A DNA stretch of 60,898 nt, taken from a virus. The notes beneath the pieces are model-generated. The model was not told the DNA's origin, searched no databases, and saw only the letters and a list, made by a program, of their open reading frames with translations. Below are positions 9,138-18,831 of this stretch, piece after piece (the stretch's first letter is position 1; each line of letters begins with the position of its first letter). The stretch is from positions 1 to 60,898 of IMG/VR virus record IMGVR_UViG_3300047462_000110; one strand, given 5' to 3'. Both the position numbers and the translations under genes were made by a program.

Positions 9138-11152
9138 AGCGCCCCGTCCACCGTGTACTGATAGCGCAGCGCGCCCAGCCGCCACGTGCTGCCCGCATCC
9201 AGCGACCGTATGCCAATGGCAAGCTGGCGGCCGCGGCTGTTGCACACCACGAAGTTTTGCGGCAAATCGCTGTTGCTGTTCGCGTTGAAAAACTGCATGG
9301 CGTACGGCCCATCCACACCCGGCACCGCCTCCGGGTAATCCTGCCGGAATACGGTCAGATTGACGGTTGCGCCATCCGACGCAACAAAATCCGGGATCAG
9401 CATATCACAGAAGACATATTCGGCGCCATCGTCCACGTCGAAGTAGCCCGTGTGCGCATAGGCCTCGATGGGTTGCCCGTCCGCGTCGTTCCCCAACTCG
9501 TGCTGCTGGATCAACCCGCCTGCATCCACCCCCATGGCATTGCCGGCCGGTGACGCATCCATCCAGGCGGTGCGGATGAGCGTTCCGTAATCCCATACGT
9601 TATCCAGCCAGTTCCATTTCACGTAGCCGAAGCCACCCCCCACCAACGGGAAGAACCAGGAAACCTCGTGATATTCGGTGTTCAGCGCCGCAAAGATGGT
9701 CGGCAACTGCGTGGTGTCCACATTGTCATTGTAGTAATCCCACACCGGGCACGTCATGGGCTGCACGCCGCCGCCGCTCATAATGAAAAACCCTTGCGGG
9801 GACAGCCAGGCCGCGCCCATGGCGGCAATCGCCACCGCACGCGCCGAGATTGCGCCGCACTCGCGCGCCACTTCGTTGAAGCTGAACACGTAGGGCAGGC
9901 CCTGATAGGTCGCGTTCCACACGCCCAGGTCGGTCCACAGATAGATCGTCAGCCCATTGGCAGCCCCAAACAAAAGCGTGGAGCCGCTGTTCAATTGAAA
10001 GCTCCCGGCTTGATTGATTGCGGTCGGCACCCAACCATTCGCCGTCAGCAGGCCGCTTGCATCGCACCATTTCACCAGCAGAGGATATTGCGTGCCGCCG
10101 CTTTCCGACCCCAGCGCCATGAGCATCTGCACCGCCGGCACAGACAATATCCAATTGTTGTACAGCGGCGGCGTCGATGGCACGACTGTTGCCGGCGTCG
10201 TCTGACCGGGCGGCCAGTAATAGATCGTGCCCCCGTTGGGCGCCCCCACCAGATAGGTGCCGTAATGATCCAACGCCCATACGCGCGGCGGATTGCTCGC
10301 CGCACCGCTGCCGTTCGCCAAGCCATAATAGCCTGAGCCAAACAGCCCGACGCCATAGCCGTGCGCGGCGATGCTCGACGCGCCACCCGATGGCAGCAGA
10401 TATAGAATCTGCGCATTGCCGCTGTTCAATGAAACCGTCGCCACCGATCCGGCATTGGCCGCCGCGGTGATGGTAAACTGGTTTGCGTTTGGCACCGTTA
10501 CCACCGCATAGGTGCCGAGCAAGGCCAAGCCGCCTACGTTCACCGTCAGCGGCACATTGAAATTGGCGCCCACCGTCAGGCCGTGATTGGCCAGGCCCAC
10601 CGTCACGGTCGGGGAACCGGTGCCGGTGGTGAAGCTGGGCACGGCGCCGCCATTGCTCACGTTGGCCGTGGCGTTATTTGCCGCGGTCACCACATAATTG
10701 CCGCTGCCCACACTGACCACGCGATAATAGCCGAGCAGCACCGTGCCGCCGACCGAAACCTCGGTAATCAGGTTCATCCAGTCGCCAGGGCTTGGCGCGT
10801 ACGTGTCGGCAATCGTTACCTGCGCTGAGCCGCTGGTGGTGGAGAACGCCGGAGTGATATTGGATGTGGCAATGATCGGCGTGATATCCTGCGGCGTGCC
10901 ACCGACAAGCACTTGCAACCGCTGCTCCGTGCCCGTCGCCACATAGGCCACACCACTCAAATCGGCCCACCCATGCAGCGCCCGGCATGTGCCGATCACC
11001 GGCACCGCGCTGAAATGCTGCCACCCGCCAATTTTTTGCAGCAGCCCTTTGTAGAAGCGGATGAGCTGCGACACGGCCCACTGCGTTTGATTCAACGTCG
11101 GCGTGGATTGCAAATCCACGCCGGGCATGAGCCGCAATTTCTTGATCGGCAT
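9134..11152 (-). CDS. Tail-hub / packaged-DNA stabilisation protein (P22 gp10-like)
   Basis: 672 residues. The N-terminus (LMPGVDLQSTPTLNQ, then RFYKGLLQKIGGWQ) is typical of phage stabilisation/tail-hub proteins that plug the portal after packaging. The rest is beta-rich with Thr/Val/Gly repeats, including a Thr-rich stretch at about residues 90-250 resembling an inserted bacterial Ig-like or decoration domain, which would explain the length beyond P22 gp10 (about 470 residues). Lies after the two adaptor-like genes, matching its position in P22-like head-completion modules. Family assignment is from pattern, not from a search. Confidence 0.65.
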   Translation of the reverse strand: MPIKKLRLMPGVDLQSTPTLNQTQWAVSQLIRFYKGLLQKIGGWQHFSAVPVIGTCRALHGWADLSGVAYVATGTEQRLQVLVGGTPQDITPIIATSNITPAFSTTSGSAQVTIADTYAPSPGDWMNLITEVSVGGTVLLGYYRVVSVGSGNYVVTAANNATANVSNGGAVPSFTTGTGSPTVTVGLANHGLTVGANFNVPLTVNVGGLALLGTYAVVTVPNANQFTITAAANAGSVATVSLNSGNAQILYLLPSGGASSIAAHGYGVGLFGSGYYGLANGSGAASNPPRVWALDHYGTYLVGAPNGGTIYYWPPGQTTPATVVPSTPPLYNNWILSVPAVQMLMALGSESGGTQYPLLVKWCDASGLLTANGWVPTAINQAGSFQLNSGSTLLFGAANGLTIYLWTDLGVWNATYQGLPYVFSFNEVARECGAISARAVAIAAMGAAWLSPQGFFIMSGGGVQPMTCPVWDYYNDNVDTTQLPTIFAALNTEYHEVSWFFPLVGGGFGYVKWNWLDNVWDYGTLIRTAWMDASPAGNAMGVDAGGLIQQHELGNDADGQPIEAYAHTGYFDVDDGAEYVFCDMLIPDFVASDGATVNLTVFRQDYPEAVPGVDGPYAMQFFNANSNSDLPQNFVVCNSRGRQLAIGIRSLDAGSTWRLGALRYQYTVDGAL

Positions 11153-11158
11153 GGCGCG

Positions 11159-11902
11159 TTACTGCCGGGGCGGCGTGGCGGCCGGCGTCGGCACCATAGG
11201 CGACCAACCCGCGCTCTGGAACTTCTTGCGTGCCTCCTCAATGGCCGCGCCTTTTTTCAGTTCGCCGTAATATTGCTCCCAGGTCATGCCCTGCTGCGGG
11301 TCGCCCGACATGGCGCCGAACTTCTTTTGGTAGCCGCACATGAAGATCATGCTCGCCGCCACGAACAAATCCGGCAGGTTCAGGGTCAGGAACGTCGATG
11401 TGTTGCTGGCCGACAGCGCCGGGGGCCGGTATGTGCCATAGAACTGCACCACATACGCGCCATCGGGCGTTGGCCCCACCGCAAACGTCGTGTCGTTCAC
11501 CTGCGCATATTGCTTCGGCGTGGCTTCATAGCTCACCGCGGGAAACGCGAACGACAAGAATTGCTGCGTCACGCGCTCCATGTCGAAGCGCCCGCTGCCC
11601 GTGCTGCCCGGCTGCTGACCGGCCGGCGAAATCACCGTCGCAGTTTCCACCACGATCAAGCTGGCAGGCTTGGTGATGTTGGCCACGCCGGCAGCCATCG
11701 TGGCCGTGGCATATTGCCGGGTTGCCAAAAAATCCAGGTCGGGATCGCGATACAGGCGCAGTTCGGCATATTCGATGCACCGATCCAGCACCAGGTTGTA
11801 GCGGCTGCCGCTGATGAACGGCGCCTCGGTGTTCGTGTTGGCCAGGTTTTCGGGCAGGTAGCCCGAAAGCGCCGTCACATAGTCGGCATAATACATGCTC
11901 AT
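11159..11902 (-). CDS. Head-tail adaptor protein (SU10-adaptor-like)
   Basis: 247 residues. The opening (YYADYVTALSGYLPE), then a long helix containing DRCIEYAELRLYRDPDLDF, and the end of a helical bundle (LPDLFVAASMIFMCGYQKKF) match podoviral adaptor proteins that join portal and tail. The tail ends in a Pro-rich stretch. Overlaps the zinc-motif gene upstream by 4 bp. Confidence 0.65.
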   Translation of the reverse strand: MSMYYADYVTALSGYLPENLANTNTEAPFISGSRYNLVLDRCIEYAELRLYRDPDLDFLATRQYATATMAAGVANITKPASLIVVETATVISPAGQQPGSTGSGRFDMERVTQQFLSFAFPAVSYEATPKQYAQVNDTTFAVGPTPDGAYVVQFYGTYRPPALSASNTSTFLTLNLPDLFVAASMIFMCGYQKKFGAMSGDPQQGMTWEQYYGELKKGAAIEEARKKFQSAGWSPMVPTPAATPPRQ

Positions 11903-12243
11903 GGCAACGCACCCAGTTGCGAAATTGGCGTGGATTGCGATGCCAGGTCAGACGACGACGCCAGATTGAATGTGGTGTCTTCCTGATACAGCTCGAATTG
12001 CGGCAGGCGGATGGGCTGCGGGTCGTTCGGCAGCACGGGCGTCGATAGCTGTGGCTGCGGCACATCGTAGCAGGTCCGCGTGCATACAAAAAACCCGGTC
12101 GGGCGCACTTCGTTGCCCTGAAACTCCATCTGTTCCACCAGGTCAACCCGGTTGAACCAGTAATTGCACTGGCTGCACATGGCGAAGGCGCGCGGATAGC
12201 GCCTGCTGACCCTGGCAAATCCCGTGGGGTTGCTTAGCGGCAT
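11899..12243 (-). CDS. Zinc-ribbon-like phage structural-operon protein
   Basis: 114 residues. Contains the pair CSQC near residue 23 and CTRTC near residue 54 in a context (RPTGFFVC...YDVPQPQL) found in small proteins encoded next to phage adaptor genes. The four cysteines could bind one zinc. It lies between the two adaptor-like proteins, suggesting a part in the head-tail connector or its assembly. Confidence 0.55.
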   Translation of the reverse strand: MPLSNPTGFARVSRRYPRAFAMCSQCNYWFNRVDLVEQMEFQGNEVRPTGFFVCTRTCYDVPQPQLSTPVLPNDPQPIRLPQFELYQEDTTFNLASSSDLASQSTPISQLGALP

Positions 12244-12246
12244 GAC

Positions 12247-12963
12247 TTACCGGCCCCGCCCATAATAGCGGCTGAAATTGGGCCGGATCGTCAGCGGCCC
12301 TTGCTCGCGATCCTCCTGCGCCGCTTCCGTCCACGCTGCTGCTGCTGCTGCGCGTTTGTCCGCCCACTGCGCGGGTGCGAATTTTTCGGCCAGGCGCGCC
12401 GTCGTTCCGGTTATCAGGGCCTCCAAGAAACGGTTCACGCCATCGGGCACTTCGTTGCCGATGATATTGGCATCCTCCATCTGCCGGAGGTAGAAATAAT
12501 TGATCAGCGCCGCGCCCTGGCTGCCGTCATAAACCTGCCACGTGGTCACGCTCGGCGCGGCCGTGCGCTGAAACCAGTAGCGGTTCGGCGGGGCCTGCGT
12601 CGATTTGTTGGGTATTTCCGCATATTCGGTGCGGGTCATGGGCAGCAGAATGCGGTCGGTGTACGTGCCGTCGCCGTTCGGGAACGAGTAATACGTGTCG
12701 AGCATTTGCACGCAGTTGGTCGGCAGCGTGTAAGTCGCCTGCCCCTGCACCAGCGCAATCGGCGTTGCCTGCTGCACGGCAAACAGGGTCACGCCGCGAT
12801 TGGCCCATTGCTGCAATTCCAGGTTTACGGAACGCCGGGCCGACCACATGTGCTCGGTGGTGATGGCGGCGCCGCGTATCTGGATGCGGTCGAACGATTC
12901 CAGCACCAAATCGGAATTGGTGAGCTGGTAGTTCGTCGTGCCGCTGGAAGAAAACGTCATCAC
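12247..12963 (-). CDS. Tail tubular / head-tail connector protein
   Basis: 238 residues. The region IQIRGAAITTEHMWSARRSVNL followed by QWANRG, then the sheet YTLPTNCVQMLDTYY, resembles gp4/TTPA-type adaptors of podoviruses. The C-terminal third is helical and Ala-rich. Two consecutive ATG codons open the gene, so the start could be one residue later. Confidence 0.6.
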   Translation of the reverse strand: MMTFSSSGTTNYQLTNSDLVLESFDRIQIRGAAITTEHMWSARRSVNLELQQWANRGVTLFAVQQATPIALVQGQATYTLPTNCVQMLDTYYSFPNGDGTYTDRILLPMTRTEYAEIPNKSTQAPPNRYWFQRTAAPSVTTWQVYDGSQGAALINYFYLRQMEDANIIGNEVPDGVNRFLEALITGTTARLAEKFAPAQWADKRAAAAAAWTEAAQEDREQGPLTIRPNFSRYYGRGR

Positions 12964-12984
12964 ACCCCTGGTTCGTGTGGGGCG

Positions 12985-13413
12985 CTATTTCGCCCCGATG
13001 CCTGGAAACTTGGCGTGAACCGCCGCGCGAACCTTGGCTTTGACGGCGGGCGATTTGTTGGCAGACCGCGCCAGGGCGTTCCTGGCGTGGCTGGCATCCG
13101 GAATAGGGAAGGAGCCTGGCCCCTTGCCCTTGTCTCCAGTGCCTTTGCCGGGCAACGCAAAATCCGAAGCGGGGAGCGCGTTTCTGCTCGACGCAGACAG
13201 CCGCCCCCCGCTGGCTCGGTCGCCTTTTTCAGGCTCGCATCCGCCTTTGGTGTCGCCAGCGCCGCTCAGCGGCGATTCCGGCGTCATCCGGCCGCCGCGG
13301 GCGCGCTTGTCGGCGCGGGCCATCGGCTTGTCGCCATGCACCTTGCCGCCATGCTTTTTGGTGCGCCCGCCATGCTTGCGCTCCATCATCGTCATGTCTT
13401 TCATCTTCGCCAT
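12985..13413 (-). CDS. Small basic virion-operon protein with GGR/K motifs
   Basis: 142 residues, strongly basic. The N-terminal 45 residues hold KHGGR, KHGGK and DKRARGGR; the C-terminus (PDASHARNALARSA, then KAKVRAAVHAKFPGIG) matches a small conserved domain frequent in phage and prophage proteins (DUF6582-like as I recall it). The same KRARGG motif occurs in the protein encoded at 19871-20434. Possible DNA- or capsid-binding role, inferred from charge only. Confidence 0.6.
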   Translation of the reverse strand: MAKMKDMTMMERKHGGRTKKHGGKVHGDKPMARADKRARGGRMTPESPLSGAGDTKGGCEPEKGDRASGGRLSASSRNALPASDFALPGKGTGDKGKGPGSFPIPDASHARNALARSANKSPAVKAKVRAAVHAKFPGIGAK

Positions 13414-13472
13414 TACACCTACCCCTTTCCAAGCTCCCTTGACCCGGCGGGGAAGCGCGCCGTCTCGTTTGC

Positions 13473-14144
13473 CTACGAACCAATGCCCGTCTGTATCAGG
13501 GTCAGGGTCGCAATGCCGGTGCCGCTGTTCACGGTCAGCCGGATGGCAAAAACAGGTGTGGTGAACTGCGCCGTCGCGGCCGCCGTCAGTCCGGTCAAAT
13601 CCGGGTTGCCAGTTGCCACCGGCGGCTGATTGCTCAGCGGCAGCAGCGAACCGGGCAGCGCGGCGTTCGGATCATCGAACGTATATTCCACGGTGCAGTT
13701 CACCGTGCCGGACACGCCCACATAGGCGCCGACATTGAACGTCTCGCGGAAGAAATCCTGGCACCGCCATTCCGTGCTGCCCACTGTCGTCGTGCCCGCC
13801 GTCACGGTGGATGCCGTTGCGCGCGAGCCGGCAATCTTGGTCACGGTCGCGTAATCCTTTACGGATTGCGCAACCCCGGCATTGGCGCCGGCCAGGCTCT
13901 CGCTCTGCTGGTTCCCGTACCGATCGGTGCCGGTGATGGTCCATGTCAGGGCCGTATCATTGCCCGCGCTGGTAATGCCCACGCGCCGGGCCAGGCAATT
14001 CGTGCTGGTGATGGTGGCTACGTTGCTTGCAACGGCCACACCATTCAGGTTGAGATTGCCCGCGCTCGCCAACGACTGCGAGGCGGCAATGTTATTCGCC
14101 ACCGCAGCCGTCAGCGCCAAGCTGATTTTATACGGGTTGCTCAC
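13473..14144 (-). CDS. Beta-rich virion structural protein
   Basis: 223 residues, rich in Thr, Ala, Val and Gly with alternating strand patterns and no long helices, as in head decoration or minor tail proteins. No signal peptide. Lies between the basic protein and a second putative structural gene downstream of the capsid gene. No family recognised. Confidence 0.55.
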   Translation of the reverse strand: MSNPYKISLALTAAVANNIAASQSLASAGNLNLNGVAVASNVATITSTNCLARRVGITSAGNDTALTWTITGTDRYGNQQSESLAGANAGVAQSVKDYATVTKIAGSRATASTVTAGTTTVGSTEWRCQDFFRETFNVGAYVGVSGTVNCTVEYTFDDPNAALPGSLLPLSNQPPVATGNPDLTGLTAAATAQFTTPVFAIRLTVNSGTGIATLTLIQTGIGS

Positions 14145-14157
14145 CCGCGTGCCCTAC

Positions 14158-15429
14158 TTAGGTCTGTGTCGCGCCGAACAGCGTCTGCGGCGCTGTCGGC
14201 GTGGCATTCAAAGTATCGGCCAGCGTGAAAGACTGGAACATGGTCAGCCGGTTGCCGGTCACGGAATAACCCGCGCCCGCCGAGCCGGTGATCGCGCCGT
14301 TCGATGCGGTGCTGCCATAGCCGGTGCCGCCGCCGATGGCGCTTACCTGCAACGTGCCGCGCACGTCGCCGCTCGCCGGAGCTGTGCCACCCGTGAACCC
14401 GCCATTTCCGGTCAGGAAGCCGCCCGCCCATGCGCCGCTGGTCAATTCCCAACGCCGCGCCCACAGATTGAACCCGAACACGTCGGACGTGCCCACGGAA
14501 TAATTGTGCGCGTCGGTAAAAGCCGGCGTTACGCTCTTGATCGCCTTGAACGCCTTCTTGCCATACACGGTCGAATTGGTCACCGACGCGATGGTCTCGG
14601 TCATTGGCTGCCAGTACACGTCCCAGCCGGACACCACGAAGTTGCCGCCCGAGGCGCTGGCCGAAGCCGTGATCGACACGCCGCGCGAGATCATTTGCGC
14701 CGGATCGGCGAACAGCCCAGGGCCACCGGCCAGATATGGCAAATGCCCGATCGGATATGCCTGCTGCGCGGTCGCCAGCGGCGCGCCGGGGTAGATGTCT
14801 CCGGTGCCGATTTGCAGGTTGCCGGTTTGCGTAATGGTGTCGTTCACCGTCACCACGTTGGGCGTCACGCCCGTATTCGTGGCGGTAACGATGGTCAGCA
14901 CGACAGGCGCCGAGCTATTGCCGGTTGCGATCACCAGCGGCATGCCGGGATAGAACGGGGTCGCATCGGGCACGGAGAAGGTCTTGGTGCCGGACACGCA
15001 AATGCCGATGGCAAACCCGAAATCCAGCACCACGGGCGCGGTCACCACGGCCGCGCCATTGATCGCACCGGAGAACGGCGCGATGGGCAGCTTGATGGCG
15101 ATACCAACGGTGTTCGAGGTCACCAGGGTCATGGCCGTGGCGTTGGTCACGTTTTGCAGCGCCGCGATCTTGGCTGTGCCATACGCGGCCGGCACCGCAT
15201 CGAAGGTCAGCGCGCCGAGCGATTTCAGAAACGAAGGCTGCACGCCGCGATACCCGTTCAGCTTCGCCTTTTGCAGGAAAAACCGCGGATCGGGAATGCC
15301 GTCGCCCTTGTAAAAAATGCACGGGCCGGCGTCTGGATTGGGCGATGGAATGGCGGCCCCGAACGAGGCCGCCAGATTTTCCATGCTGCCAAGCGAGACG
15401 AGCGGGCCGTCAAATGCAGTAGTGCCCAT
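14158..15429 (-). CDS. Putative structural protein downstream of the capsid gene
   Basis: 423 residues. The N-terminal 70 residues (ending RFFLQKAKLNGYRGV) are mixed; the remainder is beta-rich with repeated Thr/Val/Asn strands and Gly-rich turns near the C-terminus. Cotranscribed with the capsid gene (12-bp gap), so a major virion component is likely. Function not recognised. Confidence 0.55.
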   Translation of the reverse strand: MGTTAFDGPLVSLGSMENLAASFGAAIPSPNPDAGPCIFYKGDGIPDPRFFLQKAKLNGYRGVQPSFLKSLGALTFDAVPAAYGTAKIAALQNVTNATAMTLVTSNTVGIAIKLPIAPFSGAINGAAVVTAPVVLDFGFAIGICVSGTKTFSVPDATPFYPGMPLVIATGNSSAPVVLTIVTATNTGVTPNVVTVNDTITQTGNLQIGTGDIYPGAPLATAQQAYPIGHLPYLAGGPGLFADPAQMISRGVSITASASASGGNFVVSGWDVYWQPMTETIASVTNSTVYGKKAFKAIKSVTPAFTDAHNYSVGTSDVFGFNLWARRWELTSGAWAGGFLTGNGGFTGGTAPASGDVRGTLQVSAIGGGTGYGSTASNGAITGSAGAGYSVTGNRLTMFQSFTLADTLNATPTAPQTLFGATQT

Positions 15430-15441
15430 GAAGGCCGCTCC

Positions 15442-16350
15442 TTAGTTGGTCGGGTAGGACGCCCACCCGGCGCGCCAGTCATCGTTACCGATGTAGTAAC
15501 GTTCCATCGCCTTGACCAGCAGGTTGTTGGTCGAAAAGTCCACTTGCATCGAAATGTCGAACGCCTTGCGCACCAGGTAGATGAAGCCGGGCTTGTCCGT
15601 TAGCAGGAACCACGCATAGGGCGAGGTCAGGAAGTCGTTGACGATGTAGCCTTCGCCAAGATCACCGCCCTCTTTCCGCGCGTTGATGTCGTTGTCTGCC
15701 GTGCCGGGCCGATACTCGGTTTCCAGCAGGCGCTTCGCCACCCGGCGCAACGCGGTCGGCACCAGCAGCCGGCGCACTTGCGCGGAAATCAGCAGGTTCG
15801 CGTAATCGCGATACGCGCGCACCATGTTGGTTCCCATGTCCAGCGAGGCTTCATTCAAGCCGAGCTGCACCAGCGGGGTGTTGGCAATGGTGTTGCCGTC
15901 CACCGGATGCGCCGTGCTGAACAAAGCCTGGTTGTCGCCGCCGACGGCCGGGTTATACACGTTCCCATTGTTGAACACGTTGGCGCCGAGGATTTCCTTG
16001 AATTGCAGGAAAGAGTCGGACAAGCCGAGGTTCGACGGATCGAACTGCTGCTTGTACAGATTGTCGTCCATCGCTTCTTCGGTGATCGCGTAGCCCAGCG
16101 TCACTTTTTGGTGGACGTGGTTGTACGTGAACCGGGCGCCGCTGTTGTTGTCGAAATAGGCGCCCTGGCCCTGCGCCGTTAGTCCGGGCAGCCCGAGCAG
16201 CCGCACATGCACCGTTTTTTCGGTCGCGAGCTTCGAGTTGCCCTCGGAGAAGATTAGCGAGAATTGCGCGGGCCGTTTGGCGTATTTGCCTTTTACGTCG
16301 CGAAGGCCCGGCAGCAGCAGCGGGGCGATTTGGGCGGTTGAAAGTGCCAT
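15442..16350 (-). CDS. Major capsid protein (Mu gpT-like, HK97 fold expected)
   Basis: 302 residues. Recognisable gpT-type features are LGYAITEEAMDDNLY near residue 83, LFSTAHPVDG near 145, SAQVRRLLVPTALRRVAKRLLE near 190 and YAWFLLTDKPGF near 245. This family forms the icosahedral shell. Flanked by putative decoration and structural genes, and downstream of a scaffold candidate and the portal, the standard head-module order. Confidence 0.85.
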   Translation of the reverse strand: MALSTAQIAPLLLPGLRDVKGKYAKRPAQFSLIFSEGNSKLATEKTVHVRLLGLPGLTAQGQGAYFDNNSGARFTYNHVHQKVTLGYAITEEAMDDNLYKQQFDPSNLGLSDSFLQFKEILGANVFNNGNVYNPAVGGDNQALFSTAHPVDGNTIANTPLVQLGLNEASLDMGTNMVRAYRDYANLLISAQVRRLLVPTALRRVAKRLLETEYRPGTADNDINARKEGGDLGEGYIVNDFLTSPYAWFLLTDKPGFIYLVRKAFDISMQVDFSTNNLLVKAMERYYIGNDDWRAGWASYPTN

Positions 16351-16363
16351 GGCTCAGCTCCCC

Positions 16364-17008
16364 TCAGATGCCAGTGCCGAGGAGGGACTCACACGCGCCC
16401 GGATTGAGCGTGACCTCCGCGTAGTTGTTGGTTGGCTGGTTGGCGCTGCTGCCCTGCGTTGGGTCGTAGCTGCCGGTCGCACTTTGCACCGCGGCAGCAG
16501 ACCAGCCGATGATGCGCAACGGTAGCGTGCTGGTGGTCGCAACGGTGGAAAAGTTCAGCGCCGCCGTGGACAAGCCGAACGAATTGGGGGCGCCGCTGCC
16601 GGTCACATCCGCGTTCAAGCCGCGCGATGCCGTTGTGATCGGGCCGCCGCTGACCTGGATGCGAAACACAGCAAACGGATCATCGATGATGAAACACGCC
16701 ACGTCGCCAGACGGGCTTTCGGTGCCGGCCCAGTAATTCTTTGCCGCAACGGGGCTGTTCTGCACCGTGTCGAAATACGTGGAGACACCCACGAACACGC
16801 CCAGCACCGGGTTGCCCGCGCCAGCCACATACTGCGTCACATAGCCCGCGTTGCCGCTGCTGCCCGTGGACACCAAATCGCCAAAGGCGATGGCCGAAGC
16901 GTACCCCTGCTTGATGTAATAGATGTTGTTGGTCGCAAAGTTCGGCCCGTAAGCCTGCTTATTGCGTATCCATTGCAGCCCGTTGGGCGCCAGCGTCAAA
17001 GTCGTCAT
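16364..17008 (-). CDS. Putative head decoration / accessory capsid protein
   Basis: 214 residues, beta-rich. The segment YYIKQGYASAIAFGDLV near residue 30 and LGVFVGVSTYFD near 70 resemble proteins encoded immediately upstream of gpT-like capsid genes in other phages, taken to be decoration proteins. It is the first gene after a 282-bp gap, so it may have its own promoter for high expression of capsid genes. Confidence 0.55.
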   Translation of the reverse strand: MTTLTLAPNGLQWIRNKQAYGPNFATNNIYYIKQGYASAIAFGDLVSTGSSGNAGYVTQYVAGAGNPVLGVFVGVSTYFDTVQNSPVAAKNYWAGTESPSGDVACFIIDDPFAVFRIQVSGGPITTASRGLNADVTGSGAPNSFGLSTAALNFSTVATTSTLPLRIIGWSAAAVQSATGSYDPTQGSSANQPTNNYAEVTLNPGACESLLGTGI

Positions 17009-17290
17009 AGACCAAAACCTGTCTATGCAACCTGATCCAGCGGGGCGCCGGGCGCAGAGTGCGGGGAGAACGAAGCCGTGGCGGCTTCGTGTTCAGCCCT
17101 TGATTACGATATTCCGCAAAAGCTCGGCAACAACTATTTTTGGGCGCACCGCCCGGCCTTTCCCTTCACGTTTACCCGGACGGGGTTTCTGCATGCGCTT
17201 TGCGTGTCGTTTGGGAGCAAAGCGGTAGCAAGGCCAGGCTTTTGCCGCCGTGTGCTAGGCGGTGGAGAGTCCGGAACCCAACTCAGTCGT
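17009..17290. other. Intergenic gap in the head module
   Basis: About 280 bp with no convincing reading frame, a rare gap in an otherwise overlapping late block. It includes the hairpin at 17070-17090 and probably the leader and promoter of the decoration/capsid transcript. I see no clear consensus promoter on the minus strand. Confidence 0.5.
17070..17090 (-). terminator. Perfect 9-bp hairpin, possible attenuator or processing site
   Basis: ACGAAGCCG, loop TGG, CGGCTTCGT. A perfect inverted repeat upstream of the decoration gene in the transcribed (minus) direction. No good T-run follows, so it may be a processing or stability element rather than a true terminator. Confidence 0.4.
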
Positions 17291-17905
17291 TCACACTTCC
17301 TCGAACTCGGGCGTGCCCTCGTATTGGGCGCGGAGGTCGGCAGGCAGTGGTTCCATTTCGCTCACAACCTGATTGACGTGGCGCGGACGTGGCGCGGTGC
17401 CTGGGGGCGCCATTTGTGCCTGGGCAAACTTGTGCTCCAACTGCTCTTGCGCGCGCCGGGCATTATCGGCCTTGGCTTCCTGCGTCAGATACAGCGGCCG
17501 CTTGTACAACACTTGCGATCCGCGCTCGATGGTGTTTTTGCCGGATTCAACCCAGCCGGGCGGGCATTCTTCCGGCATTTCACGCGGATGCACCACACGC
17601 CAGCCGCCGTCATGCAGCGCCGTAAAAGCGGCATTGTCCACCGGCTCATTCAGCACCTTGATTGGCTCCCATTGATAATCCCAGCCCGGCTTTTTCGATT
17701 CGGGCCGTAGCTCGAAACCATTGCTCGCATTGCTGGCGTTGGAGCGGCGGCGATACGGCTTGCCGGTTTCTGGGTCGATAAATTCCTCCCGCACGGTTTC
17801 GGCGCTTTCACGCGGGCCGCGAACGCTGTGGGAACGGCGCGCCGGGCCACGCCGTTTCGGCGCGGCTATGATTTCGGGGTCGTCGGTTGCGATGCTTTCG
17901 GACAT
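17291..17905 (-). CDS. Conserved head-operon protein of unknown function
   Basis: 204 residues. A basic N-terminus (PKRRGPARRSHSVRG) is followed by a compact region with PGWDYQWEPIKVLNEP and GGWRVVHPREMP, then ERGSQVLYKRPLYLTQEAK. Proteins with this pattern occur between scaffold and capsid genes in related phages, but I know of no function. Confidence 0.55.
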   Translation of the reverse strand: MSESIATDDPEIIAAPKRRGPARRSHSVRGPRESAETVREEFIDPETGKPYRRRSNASNASNGFELRPESKKPGWDYQWEPIKVLNEPVDNAAFTALHDGGWRVVHPREMPEECPPGWVESGKNTIERGSQVLYKRPLYLTQEAKADNARRAQEQLEHKFAQAQMAPPGTAPRPRHVNQVVSEMEPLPADLRAQYEGTPEFEEV

Positions 17906-17916
17906 GATGATGCTCC

Positions 17917-18831
17917 TTACCGGTAAACGGTGCCGTTGCCGTACGTGATCTGGTTGCTGCCGCGCTCGGCCAGAATGTCGGCCTGGGCTTTTAGGTATTT
18001 GTCCAACGGCATGTTGCTAAAGTCGGCCGCTTCCCGCACATCGTCGGCCGTCACGCCGAGCGCATTGGCAATGCTGTTGATGTCGGCACCGCCACGCGCA
18101 TTGGTCGGGTTGCCGCGGCTGGCCGGCGTGGCGAAACTGGATGCCGGCGGCCGGGTGCGCTGCTGCTGCTGCTGGGCCGGGGCCTGGCGCCCTGGCTGCT
18201 GGCGGGGCGGTGCTGTCATGGCGGCGGTCCTTCCGTGGTTTTCGCCAAAGCGCGATTCCAGCTCGCGGTTGATCGACGCGAAATAGCCGGGGCTTTCCGG
18301 CTCATGGCCCCCCGCAATGGCGCGATTGTGCGCGGCCTCCGCCGCGTTGGCGTAGGCGGGGTCGCTGTTGATCAGGGGGTGATCATCCATCCAGGCCCGT
18401 GCGGCCGGTCCAGGGATGCGCCCAGCCTGCTGCTGGGGCGCATTTGGCTGTTGGGGCGCCTGCCGCTGCGCCGCCATGCGCTGCTTTTCCATTTTGAGCG
18501 CATCGACGCGCGGCCGGGCGGCGGCGATTTCCTCGCTGGCCGATACCTCCGCGTCGATGTCGCCCATCTCGCGCGCAGCCCGGTAGGCGGCCTTGGCGGC
18601 ATTCAGTCGGGACTCCTCGCTCGACAGCGCGGCTTCCAGCGCCGCATTGTGCGCGTTCGCCACTTGCCCGCCGGCCTGTGCCGCGCGCTGCTCGGCCGCA
18701 ACCCGCGCCGCCTCGCTTTCCGCGAGCTGGCGCCGAATATCGGCCAAAGCGTCATGCTCTGGCGAATTGGGTTCCATTTCAACAACATTGGTGGTGTCAT
18801 CCACCACATCATCCGCAACTGTATCGTTCAT
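17917..18831 (-). CDS. Putative scaffold protein
   Basis: 304 residues from the ATG overlapping the TGA of the gene upstream (18828-18831); longer upstream versions are not supported. Acidic N-terminus, a predicted coiled coil of Ala/Glu/Arg/Gln at about residues 25-115, a Gln/Pro-rich linker, and a helical C-terminus (NALGVTADDVREAADFSN). This layout and the position between portal and capsid fit a phage scaffolding protein. The family was not recognised by sequence. Confidence 0.5.
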   Translation of the reverse strand: MNDTVADDVVDDTTNVVEMEPNSPEHDALADIRRQLAESEAARVAAEQRAAQAGGQVANAHNAALEAALSSEESRLNAAKAAYRAAREMGDIDAEVSASEEIAAARPRVDALKMEKQRMAAQRQAPQQPNAPQQQAGRIPGPAARAWMDDHPLINSDPAYANAAEAAHNRAIAGGHEPESPGYFASINRELESRFGENHGRTAAMTAPPRQQPGRQAPAQQQQQRTRPPASSFATPASRGNPTNARGGADINSIANALGVTADDVREAADFSNMPLDKYLKAQADILAERGSNQITYGNGTVYR